From NCBI RefSeq assembly GCF_024612015.1, contig NZ_CP102512.1, forward strand, positions 992,001-1,056,000: 64,000 nt of DNA. Direction: 5' to 3'. The notes beneath the pieces are model-generated. The model worked only from the letters and a program-made list of their open reading frames with translations. It had not been told where the DNA came from and did not search any database. Source of the DNA: Streptomyces sp. CA-210063. Lineage in GTDB: Bacteria > Actinomycetota > Actinomycetes > Streptomycetales > Streptomycetaceae. Shown here one piece after another: positions 54,855-63,708 of the stretch. A program made the translations under genes and the position numbers. How positions within the stretch are numbered: the first letter of the stretch is position 1; each line of letters begins with the position of its first letter.

Positions 54855-55862
54855 TCAGACGCTGACGCCCTTCGACCGCAGGTACGCCAGCGGGTCGATG
54901 TCCGCACCGTAATTGGGGGTGGTGCGGATCTCGAAGTGCAGGTGCGGCCCGGTGACGTTGCCGGTCGCGCCGGAGAGGCCGATCTGCTGGCCGCCGCTCA
55001 CGGACTGGCCCGCGGAGACGGAGATCGAGGACAGATGGGCGTACTGGGCGTAGTAGCCGTCGGCGAGCTTGATGACGACCTGGTTGCCGTACGCGCCGCC
55101 CCAGTCGGCGGAGACGACGGTGCCCGCGCCCACGGCCTTGAGGCTGGTCCCGGTCGGGGCCACGAAGTCGACGCCGGTGTGGTAGCCGCTGGACCACATG
55201 CTGCCGGCGGTCTTGTACGCGGTGCCGACGGTGGCGCCCTGGATGGGCACGCTGAAGCCTGAGCTGTTGGACGACGAGGACTGGCCGCTCGACGTGGAGG
55301 TCGACGCCTGGGTGTCCTTCGCCTCCGTCGTCTCCTTCGCCGAGGAGTCGGAGGACTTCGACGACTGGGAGGGCTTCGAGGACTGCGACGACTGGGTCTT
55401 CGTCGACGACTCCGGTGTACCGCTCGACGCGGCCCGGGCGCCGATGCTGAGCTTGAGGCCCGGGTGGATGAGCGACGGGTCGGAGCCGATCGCCGCACGG
55501 TTGTCCGAGTAGAGCCGCTTCCAGCCGCCCTCGACGTCCTGCTCGTCCGCGATCTTCGCGAGGTAGTCGCCGACCTTCACCGAGTAGGTCTTGGCCGCCG
55601 CCTTCTTGGTGGCGGTCCTCTCCGCCTGCGCGGCCTTCTCGGCCTGCTCCATCCGCGCGCTCGCCTCGGCCGTGGCCTTCTCGGCGGCGATCGTGGCCGT
55701 CTTCTCCGAAACACCGGAAACGGCGGCCGTCGGGGTCGCGGCATGAGCGCCTGCGGCTCCGATCAGCGGCAGTGCGAGCGCCGCGCCCCCGGTCCCTGCG
55801 GCGGCGATGGAGCGGGTGAAACGCTGGGACTTCGGACGGCGGTGCTTACCCTTCGCGGGCAT
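54855..55862 (-). CDS. Secreted LysM-M23 peptidoglycan endopeptidase
   Basis: A 335-residue wall hydrolase. Signal peptide at residues 1-41 (basic MPAKGKHRRPKSQR, hydrophobic core, AHA). A LysM domain (about 90-143; TYSVKVGDYLAKIADEQD) binds peptidoglycan, a Ser/Thr/Lys-rich linker (about 145-205) follows, and the M23 domain (about 225-330) has zinc and catalytic residues in GYHTGVDF and GPHLHFEIR. It should cleave peptide crosslinks. Its long leader carries a ydaO-type riboswitch, consistent with c-di-AMP control of wall hydrolases in Streptomyces. Confidence 0.93.
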   Translation of the reverse strand: MPAKGKHRRPKSQRFTRSIAAAGTGGAALALPLIGAAGAHAATPTAAVSGVSEKTATIAAEKATAEASARMEQAEKAAQAERTATKKAAAKTYSVKVGDYLAKIADEQDVEGGWKRLYSDNRAAIGSDPSLIHPGLKLSIGARAASSGTPESSTKTQSSQSSKPSQSSKSSDSSAKETTEAKDTQASTSTSSGQSSSSNSSGFSVPIQGATVGTAYKTAGSMWSSGYHTGVDFVAPTGTSLKAVGAGTVVSADWGGAYGNQVVIKLADGYYAQYAHLSSISVSAGQSVSGGQQIGLSGATGNVTGPHLHFEIRTTPNYGADIDPLAYLRSKGVSV

Positions 55863-55878
55863 GGGCGAATTCCTCTCC

Positions 55879-56040
55879 GGCGCCTGCGAGGTGAGCTGTC
55901 GGGTGCGGACTGGAGATGCCCGGCCGTGCTTGCGCACGGCTTAACCCCTAGCCGTTCCGGAGACCGGAACAGGCGGTAATTCCTGTGGGTCCCCCGCTCC
56001 TGCCGTGGATCAGGTCGGTACGCGGCTCCGGTCGGCGGCA
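55879..56040 (-). ncRNA. ydaO-yuaA type c-di-AMP riboswitch
   Basis: Read on the minus strand the leader contains GGCAGGAGCGGGGGACCCA, then a variable stem, GGGGTTAAGCC, a second variable arm, and CCGACAGCTCACCTCGCAGG, the conserved blocks of this class in the expected order. It ends about 17 bases before the peptidase start. Binding of c-di-AMP turns expression off in known cases. Exact ends are estimated. Confidence 0.87.
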
Positions 56041-56328
56041 GGATTGGGCGTCCGTCCGGATTGACGCCGAACGTAAGCGACTTGTGCCCACAGAGACAAC
56101 CATTGGGACTTCCTGTGCGTCTTCCTCCCTGATCCTTACATCAATTCATGATTACGCTCCGTAAAAGACCGTCCTTCGGCATTTTGCAACCGCCCTGGAA
56201 ACACATACGAATTACGTGAACATGACGGCAACGGAACGTCACGAATATGACGCTGCTCACCCACCTACGGCCCAGTAGGCTTTATTCCGGGGCTTGTTGG
56301 AATTACAGCTCTATTTCGGACAGTTCAC
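56041..56328. other. Upstream region of the riboswitch-M23 unit
   Basis: Roughly 290 bases between the riboswitch and the 3' end of the alpha-galactosidase gene. It is relatively AT-rich and should hold the peptidase promoter. A CCTAC-GGCCCA-GTAGG weak hairpin at 56264-56279 may end the galactosidase transcript. No gene seen. Confidence 0.5.
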
Positions 56329-58413
56329 TCAAGTGCGACGCAGGCGGATAACTGTCGCATCGAAGTCACCGCGCAGCCCCGTCCGCAGCCCGTGATGCAA
56401 CAGCACCGCACCTCGGTGCATTTCGCCCGTTTCGCGGCACTCATACGTTTCTGCCGGGTCGAGGCCTCGCAGCCGGAGCGGCGCGAGCGGCTCGCCGTAA
56501 TGCTGGGCCTGGAGCCAGGCCAGGACGACGACCTCGTCGCCATGGACGTACTGCACGGCGCTCAGCCCTCCCGTCGGCGGCCTCAGCCGATAGAGGTCGC
56601 CGCGCTGCACGACCGGCCGGATCTCCTTGTACAGCTCCACCCAGTCCCGCGCCTCGGCCAGCTCCTCCTCGGTCCACTCGGTGAGGTCGCCGCCGACGCC
56701 GAGCACCCCCGCCATGGCACTGACGAAGCGGAAGCGCAGCGAGCTGACCCGGCCGTTGAGCTGATTGTTCGGGCTGTCGGTGACCCAGGCGGCCATGATC
56801 CGGGCCGGGTGGACCTGACTGAAGCCGTGCTGGATGGCGAGCCGGTCGAGCGGGTCGGTGTTGTCCGAGGTCCACACCTGGTCCGTCCGCGCCATCACCC
56901 CGAGGTCGATACGACCGCCGCCGCCCGAGCAGGACTCGAACGCCACCCCCGGGTGCGCGGCCCGCAGCCGGTCCAGCAAGGCGTAGAAAGCGTGCACGTG
57001 CTCGACCCACAGCTTCTGCGGGTACGGCTCACCGGGCCAGCCGGCATCCGTGAAGCAGCGGTTGAAGTCCCACTTCACATAGTCGATCGGCGCGCTGGAG
57101 AGGAGCCCGTTCAACTGCTCCCAGAGATATTCCTGAACATCCTCGCGCGCGAGATTGAGTACGAGCTGATTGCGCAGCTCCGTCCGCTTTCGTCCCGGTT
57201 GGAACTGGGCCCATTCGGGGTGCGACCGGTACAACTCGCTGTCCGGATTGACCATCTCGGGCTCGACCCAGATACCGAACTGCATACCGAGGGCGTGCAC
57301 ATAGTCGGCGAGCGGCGTCAGCCCCTTCGGGAAGCGGTCGGGGTTGGGGGTCCAGTCACCGAGCCCGGCCCGGTCACTGGTGCGCGTCCCGAACCAGCCG
57401 TCGTCCACCACGAACAGCTCGACCCCCATGGCCGCCGCCCGCCGCGCGAGCGTCCCCTGCTGCTCCTCCGAGATGTCGAACTCGGTGGCTTCCCAGGAGT
57501 TGAAGAGCACCGGCCGGTCCTGATCCGCGTCCGGGATGACGTACGTCCGCTGGTACGTGTGCCAGGCGCGGCTCGCCCCGCCGAAGCCGCCGTCGCTCCA
57601 CAGGCCGGCGAAGAGCGGCGTGGTGAACGTCTCGCCCGTCTCCAGCCGCAGCAGACCGGACTCGTCGTATCCGGCGCCCCCGGTGATCTGCACGCGCGCG
57701 TCCGGGAGTTGGGCGACCGCGATCCGCCAGGACCCCGACCAGCCGAGGGCGCAGCCGTAGACCTCGCCGCGCTCCTCGGTGGCGTCGGTGTCGAGGGCGA
57801 CCCAGGGCAGATGCTGGTGCCCGGTGTGGCCGCGCCGACTGCCGATGACCTTCTCGCCGTAGGTGAGGTCCCCGCGCACGAGCCGGGACTCGGCCGCCCA
57901 TCGCCCGTGCAGCTGGGACAGCCGCCAGGCCTCCTCGCGCCGCGGCAGCGTCCAGGTCGCCGAGTCGGCCCGCAGCAGCTCCACCGCCGGTCCTTCATTG
58001 GCGAGGGTCACCCAGCGCTCGATCACGTCGTCGCGCATCCGGTAGTGCAGGGTGATGCCGAGGCCGTCGTCGGTGAACCGCAGCCGCAGCTCGTCGCCGT
58101 CGGCCTCGTACTCCTGGAAGGTCCACTCGGTGCCGCGCCGCTCGTCCGTGCGCACGGAGAGGGCGGGGCGGGTGAAGCGGGGGCCGCCCTCGACGGGGTA
58201 CTCCTCGTGCCCGTCGACCGGGGCCTCGAACGGCCAGTACGGCAGCTGCTGCCGGCCGGCCAGTTCCTCGGCGTCGGCGAGTGCGATCCGGGGACCCCAG
58301 TGCAGATGCAGCAGCTCGTCATTCTCCGTGAGCCGCAGGGCATAGCTGCTCCTGGGCCCCGTAAGAAGCCAGGTACGGCCTTCGGCGCCGATTTCCAACA
58401 TCAGGTTCCCCAC
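56329..58413 (-). CDS. Alpha-galactosidase, glycoside hydrolase family 36
   Basis: A 694-residue enzyme releasing alpha-galactose from oligosaccharides such as raffinose or melibiose. The N-terminal beta-sandwich (to about residue 300) precedes a (beta/alpha)8 barrel with nucleophile Asp in DYVKWDFNRCF and acid/base Asp in VWTSDNTDPLDR; FVVDDGWFG and GIWVEPEMVNPDSELY are family hallmarks. A C-terminal beta domain ends the protein. No signal peptide, so it acts inside the cell on imported sugar. GTG 58413 is used, with ATG 58401 as alternative. No sugar transporter is adjacent. Confidence 0.94.
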   Translation of the reverse strand: MGNLMLEIGAEGRTWLLTGPRSSYALRLTENDELLHLHWGPRIALADAEELAGRQQLPYWPFEAPVDGHEEYPVEGGPRFTRPALSVRTDERRGTEWTFQEYEADGDELRLRFTDDGLGITLHYRMRDDVIERWVTLANEGPAVELLRADSATWTLPRREEAWRLSQLHGRWAAESRLVRGDLTYGEKVIGSRRGHTGHQHLPWVALDTDATEERGEVYGCALGWSGSWRIAVAQLPDARVQITGGAGYDESGLLRLETGETFTTPLFAGLWSDGGFGGASRAWHTYQRTYVIPDADQDRPVLFNSWEATEFDISEEQQGTLARRAAAMGVELFVVDDGWFGTRTSDRAGLGDWTPNPDRFPKGLTPLADYVHALGMQFGIWVEPEMVNPDSELYRSHPEWAQFQPGRKRTELRNQLVLNLAREDVQEYLWEQLNGLLSSAPIDYVKWDFNRCFTDAGWPGEPYPQKLWVEHVHAFYALLDRLRAAHPGVAFESCSGGGGRIDLGVMARTDQVWTSDNTDPLDRLAIQHGFSQVHPARIMAAWVTDSPNNQLNGRVSSLRFRFVSAMAGVLGVGGDLTEWTEEELAEARDWVELYKEIRPVVQRGDLYRLRPPTGGLSAVQYVHGDEVVVLAWLQAQHYGEPLAPLRLRGLDPAETYECRETGEMHRGAVLLHHGLRTGLRGDFDATVIRLRRT

Positions 58414-58477
58414 AGATTCGAACAGGTGCGATCGGGCTTCAACATCATCGCAGGTCGCCGCAGGCGCTCACGGCACC

Positions 58478-58554
58478 TGTGGACAACTGCCGACGGGGCC
58501 TTCGCGACACCTGTGGACAACTGCCGCGGGCCGTGCCGCGGCCCCTGTGGACAA
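58478..58554. promoter_or_regulatory. Cluster of three DnaA boxes at 34-bp spacing
   Basis: TGTGGACAA (TTGTCCACA on the minus strand, the strong DnaA box of Streptomyces) occurs at 58478-58486, 58512-58520 and 58546-58554, all in the same orientation and exactly 34 bases apart. They lie between divergent genes, upstream of both the alpha-galactosidase and the phosphatase. Confidence 0.8.
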
Positions 58555-58657
58555 CTCATTGGCGTACGCACCCATGTCGTATCGTCGAGGGCGCGCCTCG
58601 GTGCCGAGTGCGTGCCCGTCGACGATCGGCGCCGGCGGCCGGATGGGAGGAGCCCCA

Positions 58658-59455
58658 GTGACGCAGCAGGTCCCGTCGACCGAGCCCGAGCTGACCGGAG
58701 TGCGCAACTTCCGCGATGTGGGCGGTCTGCCGACCGTGGACGGCCGTCGGGTGCGCCACGGGGTGCTGTTCCGCAGTGGTCACCTCGCGCACGCCACCGA
58801 CGAGGACACCGCGTTCCTGGCCTCCCTCGGCCTGCACACGGTCTTCGACTTCCGCAACGCGGCCGATCAGAAGCTGGAGGGCCCGGATGTCGAGTTGCCC
58901 GGCGTGCTCAATGTGAATCTGCCGCTCAGCGACCCCGCGGACGGCGCCGAGTTCTGGAAGATGGTCCGCGACGGCGATCTGGACCAGCTGCGTGCGCTGC
59001 TCGACGACGGCAAGGCGGCCGGCCGGATGATCGCCTCCTACCGGACGATCATCAAGGACCGCACGGCCGAGCACTCCCGTGTGCTGCACGCGCTGGCCGA
59101 GGACAGCGTGCCCGCGCTGATGCACTGCGCGGCGGGCAAGGACCGAGCGGGCCTCTCCATCGCCATCACCCTCCTCACCCTGGGCGTCGAGCGCGAGGCC
59201 ATCGTCGCCGACTACCTGGAGTCGAACGCCAAGCACCGCCGTTACAAGGTGCACCGCAGCAGCACCTCCGCGAGCGCCTACTCCCCGGAGGTCATGGAGC
59301 TCCTGAGCCCGCTGTTCGACGCCCGCGCCGAGTACCTCCAGACGGCCTTCGACACGGTCGAGGAGACCTGGGGTGATGTGGACACCTATCTGGAGCAGGG
59401 CCTGAAGATGACCCCGCAGACCCGGGAGCGGCTGCGCGAGCGACTGCTCGACTAG
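58658..59455 (+). CDS. Tyrosine/serine phosphatase-like protein
   Basis: A 265-residue protein of the Tyr_phosphatase_3 type. The P-loop is HCAAGKDRAG with Cys157 and the arginine of CX5R; the N-terminal GVRNFRDVGGLPT motif is characteristic. GTG 58658 is chosen because GGGAGGAG lies six bases upstream; a start further 5' would run into the DnaA boxes. It could dephosphorylate proteins or phosphoinositide-like lipids; the GKDR loop resembles both. No kinase gene is adjacent. Confidence 0.9.
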   Translation: MTQQVPSTEPELTGVRNFRDVGGLPTVDGRRVRHGVLFRSGHLAHATDEDTAFLASLGLHTVFDFRNAADQKLEGPDVELPGVLNVNLPLSDPADGAEFWKMVRDGDLDQLRALLDDGKAAGRMIASYRTIIKDRTAEHSRVLHALAEDSVPALMHCAAGKDRAGLSIAITLLTLGVEREAIVADYLESNAKHRRYKVHRSSTSASAYSPEVMELLSPLFDARAEYLQTAFDTVEETWGDVDTYLEQGLKMTPQTRERLRERLLD

Positions 59456-59481
59456 GCGACCGGCCCACGCGGACCACGCAC

Positions 59482-59604
59482 TTACTGCTTGGCACCCACC
59501 TCGAACAGCAGGTAGACGAAGGCCGCGAAGAGATGGCCGACCGCGATGTAGATGATGAGCCGCACCCACAGGGCGCGGGGGAACTTCTCTTCCAGGTCGG
59601 TCAT
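59482..59604 (-). CDS. 40-residue single-span membrane protein (DUF6126-like)
   Basis: A tiny protein: a short charged start MTDLEEKFPRALWVRL, then one hydrophobic helix IIYIAVGHLFAAFVYLLF and a brief polar tail. Its ATG overlaps the stop of the upstream Xre-cupin regulator gene (ATGA), so the two are made together. Such small membrane proteins recur beside cupin regulators in Streptomyces; function unknown. Possible roles are anchoring or modulating the regulator at the membrane. Confidence 0.85.
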   Translation of the reverse strand: MTDLEEKFPRALWVRLIIYIAVGHLFAAFVYLLFEVGAKQ

Positions 59605-60233
59605 GGGGTCTCTCCAGGAGTGGTCGGCCCGAGGCACAGCGCGGCGGTCGGGCTCTGCAGCAGGGTGTGGACGAACAGGAGGTCGGCGCCGTCGCGGTCG
59701 GCGGCGGCGATGCGGTGCGGTGTCAGCGAGTCGAAGTGCGCGCTGTCCCCGGGCGCGAGGAGATGCGTGGTGTCCCCGAGGCGCAGCCGCAGCCGCCCCT
59801 TCAGGACGTACAGCCACTCCTCACCGGGATGCACGCGCACGATGTCGCCCTGTGAGCCGTACGGCACATGGACGCGCAGCGCCTGCATCCCGCGCCCGGG
59901 CGCGCCCGCCTGCCAGTACGTCCAGCCGCCGGCCTTGGTGGGTTCCCTGTCGGACGCGCGGAGTACGGCGTCCCGTTCGGGGACGCTCTCGCCGAGCAGT
60001 GCCGAGACGGTCGTTCCATAGATACGGGCCAGTGCGAGCAGCATCGGCAGCGAGGGCTGGCGCTGCCCGGTCTCCAGCCGGGAGAGGTGCGCGGGCGACA
60101 GCCCGGCGGCGCGGGCCGCTGCCTCCAGGGTGAGGGAGGCCCGGCGGCGCAGCGCGCGCAACTGCGGAGCGACGACGGGCAGTTCCCCGTCCATCGGGGG
60201 CTCGGGAGGGTGCGTACCCTCGGAAGGGCTCAT
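59601..60233 (-). CDS. Xre-cupin transcriptional regulator
   Basis: A 210-residue regulator: helix-turn-helix at about residues 22-78 (LTLEAAARAAGLSPAHLSRL) and a C-terminal cupin (VHPGEEWLYVLKGRLRLRLG, APGDSAHFDSLTPHRI). Ligand unknown. ATG 60233. It lies next to the hopanoid-type genes on the same strand after a 92-base gap, in which TTGCCCC...GGGGCAA and TTGCCTC...GAGGCAA dyads (60254-60289) overlap its likely promoter and may be its operator. Confidence 0.88.
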   Translation of the reverse strand: MSPSEGTHPPEPPMDGELPVVAPQLRALRRRASLTLEAAARAAGLSPAHLSRLETGQRQPSLPMLLALARIYGTTVSALLGESVPERDAVLRASDREPTKAGGWTYWQAGAPGRGMQALRVHVPYGSQGDIVRVHPGEEWLYVLKGRLRLRLGDTTHLLAPGDSAHFDSLTPHRIAAADRDGADLLFVHTLLQSPTAALCLGPTTPGETP

Positions 60234-60250
60234 GCCTCCATTCAGCCGGA

Positions 60251-60290
60251 GCCTTGCCCCAGGGGCAAATTTCTTGCCTCAGAGGCAAAG
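60251..60290. promoter_or_regulatory. Paired TTGCC/GGCAA dyads upstream of the Xre-cupin gene
   Basis: The sequence reads CTTGCCCCAGGGGCAAATTT followed by CTTGCCTCAGAGGCAAAGC: two adjacent palindromes, TTGCCCCAGGGGCAA and TTGCCTCAGAGGCAA, 20 bases apart centre to centre (about two helical turns). They sit 20-55 bases before the regulator start, an ideal place for autoregulation by a dimeric helix-turn-helix protein. Confidence 0.7.
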
Positions 60291-60325
60291 CCCAGCGAGG
60301 CCCCACCACCGGCGGCCCGTGCGCA

Positions 60326-61735
60326 CTACCGGTTGGCCACCGCCTGCTTGACGAGCGTCTTGCCGAAGTCCCACATCAGTCCGCCCCCGCTGTGCGCGTC
60401 GTCCATCACCTCGGTGAAGGCCTCGACGAAGCGGTCCACCTCCCGCTCCCCGATGACCAGCGGCGGGATCAGCTTGATCACCTCCAGATGGTCGCCGGAG
60501 ACCTGGGTGAGGATGCGGTGGCGTTGCAGCAGCGGCACGACGACCATCTGGGCGAACAGCCCCTTGCGGGCCGCCTGAAGCATCGTCCAACGGCTGCGCA
60601 GCTTCAGCGACCTGGGCCTGCCGAACTCGATGCCGATCATCAGGCCCCGGCCGCGTACCTCGCTGAGCAGCTCGTACTTGTCGACCAGTGCCGCGAGCCG
60701 GCTCTTCAGCAGCTCCCCGGTGGCCCGGGCACCCGCCACGATCTGCTCGTTCTCCATGACCGAGAGGACGGCGAGCCCGGCGGCCATGGCCTGGGCGTTG
60801 GACCCGAAGCTCGCCGAATGGACGAGGACACGGTCCATGGACGAGTAGACCTTCTTGAAGATCCACTCCTTGCCGAGGGTCGCCCCGACCGGGACATAGC
60901 CGCCGGAGAGCGCCTTCGCCACGCACACGAGGTCGGGCTCGACCCCGTCCTCGTGCTGGTAGGCGTAGAAGTCCCCGGTCCGCCCGAGCCCGGTCTGCAC
61001 CTCGTCGACGATCAGCAGCGCCTTGTGCCGGTGCAGCAACTCCTGGGCGGCGCGCAGATATCCGGGCGGCGCCTCGTGCACGCCCTTGCCCTGGATGGGC
61101 TCGACGACGAGCGCGGCGACATCGCCTTTCTCCAACTCCCGTGCGAGGGCGTCGAGATCACCGAGCGGGACGGCCGTGTCGGGCAGCAGCGGTGCGAAGC
61201 CGTCCCGGAAGCCGGCCTCGCCGTTCACGGACAGCGAGCCGGTGGTGAGCCCGTGGAAGGCGTGGTCGCAGTAGAGGACGCGTGGTCTGCCGGTGGCGTA
61301 CCGGGCGAACTTCAGCGCGGTCTCGACGGCTTCGGTGCCGCTGTTGCCGAAGAACACCCGATCCAGGTGCGGACTGTGGGTGAGCAGCTTCTCGGCCAGC
61401 AGCCCGGGCAGTGGCTGGCAGTCGAAGCGGGTCAGGTCGGCGAGCCGCGCGTCGAGCACGTCGTGCAGCGCCTTGCGGACCACGGGGTGGTGGCGGCCGA
61501 GCCCCATCACCCCGAACCCTGCGAGCATGTCCAGGTAGTCGTCACCGTTCGCGTCCCAGAAGTACGCGCCCTCGGCCCGCTCGTAGACCTTGTCGAAGCC
61601 GATGGTGTGCAGCATGCGCGGGAGTTGGTGGTTGAGGTGCCGGGCGTGGAGTTCGTAGCGCTCGGCACCGCGTTCGGCGAGGAGTCTGCCGAGGTCGAAC
61701 TCCTCGGTTCCGGCGGCGGGTTCCACGGTGGTCAT
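60326..61735 (-). CDS. hpnO: Class III aminotransferase of the hopanoid cluster
   Basis: A 469-residue PLP enzyme: [34 protein letters not shown] and [16 protein letters not shown] with the catalytic lysine. Coupling to dxs (its ATG 61735 overlaps... the dxs stop at 61732) and the nearby ispG match the streptomycete hopanoid locus, where an aminotransferase of this kind is thought to make aminobacteriohopanetriol from an oxidised side chain. The symbol is given on context plus family; enzymatic proof is outside the sequence. Confidence 0.82.
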   Translation of the reverse strand: MTTVEPAAGTEEFDLGRLLAERGAERYELHARHLNHQLPRMLHTIGFDKVYERAEGAYFWDANGDDYLDMLAGFGVMGLGRHHPVVRKALHDVLDARLADLTRFDCQPLPGLLAEKLLTHSPHLDRVFFGNSGTEAVETALKFARYATGRPRVLYCDHAFHGLTTGSLSVNGEAGFRDGFAPLLPDTAVPLGDLDALARELEKGDVAALVVEPIQGKGVHEAPPGYLRAAQELLHRHKALLIVDEVQTGLGRTGDFYAYQHEDGVEPDLVCVAKALSGGYVPVGATLGKEWIFKKVYSSMDRVLVHSASFGSNAQAMAAGLAVLSVMENEQIVAGARATGELLKSRLAALVDKYELLSEVRGRGLMIGIEFGRPRSLKLRSRWTMLQAARKGLFAQMVVVPLLQRHRILTQVSGDHLEVIKLIPPLVIGEREVDRFVEAFTEVMDDAHSGGGLMWDFGKTLVKQAVANR

Positions 61736-63666
61736 TGCGGTTTCTCCTTGGAAAGCTCGGCCTCGGACAGGTCCCCCTTCGCGAACGCGTCCCTGGCGGC
61801 CAGCGAGGCGCTGATCCGCCCGGCGATCTCGACCGGCGTGAGACCTATGTCCGCCAGCACCTCACCGCGCTTGGCGTGCGGCAGGAACTGCTCCGGAATC
61901 CCGAACCGCCTTACGGGTACGTCGACTTCGGCGTCCCCCAGAGCGAGAGCGACCGCCGAACCGACCCCGGCGGCCCGGCTGTTGTCCTCCACGACGGCCA
62001 CCAGCCGGTGTTCGTCGGCGAGCCACGGCAGCGCCGGATCGACCGGCTTGACCCAGCGCGGATCCACGACGGTGCAGCCGATGCCCCGCGTCTCCAGCAG
62101 CTCGGCGGCCTGCAGACACACCGACGCCATCACGCCGACGGCGACCAGCAGCACCTCCGGACGGTCCGAGGACGGGGAGCGGTGCAGGACGTCCATGCCG
62201 CCCACCCGCTCCAGGGAGGGGATCTCCGGCCCCACCGACTCCTTGGGGAACCGGATCAGCGTGGGAGCGTCGTCGACGGCGACCGCCTCCCGCAGCTGCG
62301 CCCGCAACTGTTCGGCGTCACGCGGCGCGGCGATCCGCAGCCCCGGCACGACCTGGAGGATCGACATGTCCCACATACCGTTGTGTGACGCACCGTCAAC
62401 ACCCGTCACCCCGGCCCGGTCCAGGACGAAGGTGACCCCGCACCGGTGCAGCGCCACGTCCATCAGCAGCTGGTCGAAGGCCCGGTTGAGGAAGGTCGCG
62501 TAGACCGCCACGACCGGATGGAGCCCGCCGGTGGCGAGGCCTGCCGCCGACACCGCCGCGTGCTGCTCGGCGATCCCGACGTCCCACACCCGGTCGGGGA
62601 ACTTCTCCGCGAACCTGCCGAGCCCCACCGGATGCAGCATGGCCGCCGTGATCGCGACGACGTCCTCGCGCTCGTCCCCGATCCGTACGATCTCGTCGCC
62701 GAAGACCGAGGTCCAGGACGGTCCGTCGGCCGGTGTGAGCGGTTCGCAGGTCAGCGGGTCCATGACGCCGACCGTGTGGAAGTGGTCCTCCTCGTTGGCG
62801 AGCGCGGGCTCGTACCCGCGCCCCTTCTGCGTCAGGCAGTGGACCAGAACCGGCCCGTGGAAGCGCTTGGCGCGCCGCAGCGCCGACTCGACCGCCTTGA
62901 TGTCGTGCCCGTCGATCGGGCCGACGTACTTCAGGCCCAGATCCTCGAACATGCCCTGCGGCGCGAACGCGTCCTTGAAGCCCTTCTTCGCCCCGTGCAG
63001 TGCCTCGTAGACCTCCTTGCCGACGACCGGAGTGCGCAGCAGGAGGTCCTTGCCCCAGGCGAGGAACTGCTCGTAGCCGTCGGTGGTCCGCAGGGTCGCG
63101 AGGTGGTTGGCGAGGCCGCCGATGGTCGGGGAGTACGAGCGCTCGTTGTCGTTGACGACGATGATCAGCGGCCGGTCCTTGGCGGCCGCGATGTTGTTCA
63201 GTGCCTCCCAGGCCATGCCGCCGGTCAGCGCGCCGTCGCCGATGACCGCGACCACATGGCCCTTCTCCCGCCGCACCTGCCGGGCCTTGGCGAGGCCGTC
63301 CGCCCAGCCGAGGGCGGTGGAGGCGTGACTGTTCTCGACGATGTCGTGCTCGGACTCCTCGCGCGACGGATAGCCGGACAGACCGCCCTTGCCGCGTAGC
63401 TTGGAGAAGTCCTGACGCCCCGTCAGAAGCTTGTGCACATAGCTCTGATGACCGGTGTCCCAGACGATGCGGTCGACGGGTGACTCGAAGACCCGGTGGA
63501 GTGCGACGGAGAGTTCCACCACCCCCAGATTGGGCCCCAGGTGACCACCGGTCCTGGCGACCGCGTGCACCAGGAACTCCCGTATTTCCTCGGCCAGTTC
63601 ACCGAGTTCCGCCTCGGTCAGCGCCTTCAGGTCGCGCGGTTGCCGGATGCTCTCCAGAATCGTCAC
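61732..63666 (-). CDS. dxs: 1-Deoxy-D-xylulose-5-phosphate synthase
   Basis: A 644-residue thiamin diphosphate enzyme joining pyruvate and glyceraldehyde 3-phosphate, first step of the MEP isoprenoid pathway. [16 protein letters not shown] binds TPP and Mg (about residues 150-165); YVGPIDGHD, and [16 protein letters not shown] with the catalytic Glu, are family-specific. GTG 63666 start. It lies 42 bases after ispG and overlaps the aminotransferase start. In streptomycetes this is often a second dxs dedicated to hopanoid supply; whether another copy exists cannot be seen here. Confidence 0.95.
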   Translation of the reverse strand: MTILESIRQPRDLKALTEAELGELAEEIREFLVHAVARTGGHLGPNLGVVELSVALHRVFESPVDRIVWDTGHQSYVHKLLTGRQDFSKLRGKGGLSGYPSREESEHDIVENSHASTALGWADGLAKARQVRREKGHVVAVIGDGALTGGMAWEALNNIAAAKDRPLIIVVNDNERSYSPTIGGLANHLATLRTTDGYEQFLAWGKDLLLRTPVVGKEVYEALHGAKKGFKDAFAPQGMFEDLGLKYVGPIDGHDIKAVESALRRAKRFHGPVLVHCLTQKGRGYEPALANEEDHFHTVGVMDPLTCEPLTPADGPSWTSVFGDEIVRIGDEREDVVAITAAMLHPVGLGRFAEKFPDRVWDVGIAEQHAAVSAAGLATGGLHPVVAVYATFLNRAFDQLLMDVALHRCGVTFVLDRAGVTGVDGASHNGMWDMSILQVVPGLRIAAPRDAEQLRAQLREAVAVDDAPTLIRFPKESVGPEIPSLERVGGMDVLHRSPSSDRPEVLLVAVGVMASVCLQAAELLETRGIGCTVVDPRWVKPVDPALPWLADEHRLVAVVEDNSRAAGVGSAVALALGDAEVDVPVRRFGIPEQFLPHAKRGEVLADIGLTPVEIAGRISASLAARDAFAKGDLSEAELSKEKPQ

Positions 63667-63708
63667 GTCGGGCCCCCTCTCGATCCGTGCTCTCTTAAGC
63701 CCGTGTTG

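Noticed and set aside
58478..58554. Chromosomal origin of replication
   Set aside because: Only three DnaA boxes; oriC of streptomycetes has many more and lies between dnaA and dnaN, which are absent.
56392..59376. A 994-codon open frame on the plus strand opposite the alpha-galactosidase
   Set aside because: It is the antisense shadow of the GH36 gene running on through the phosphatase in a wrong frame; composition is Arg/Pro/Gly-rich with no domain, typical of high-GC antisense frames.
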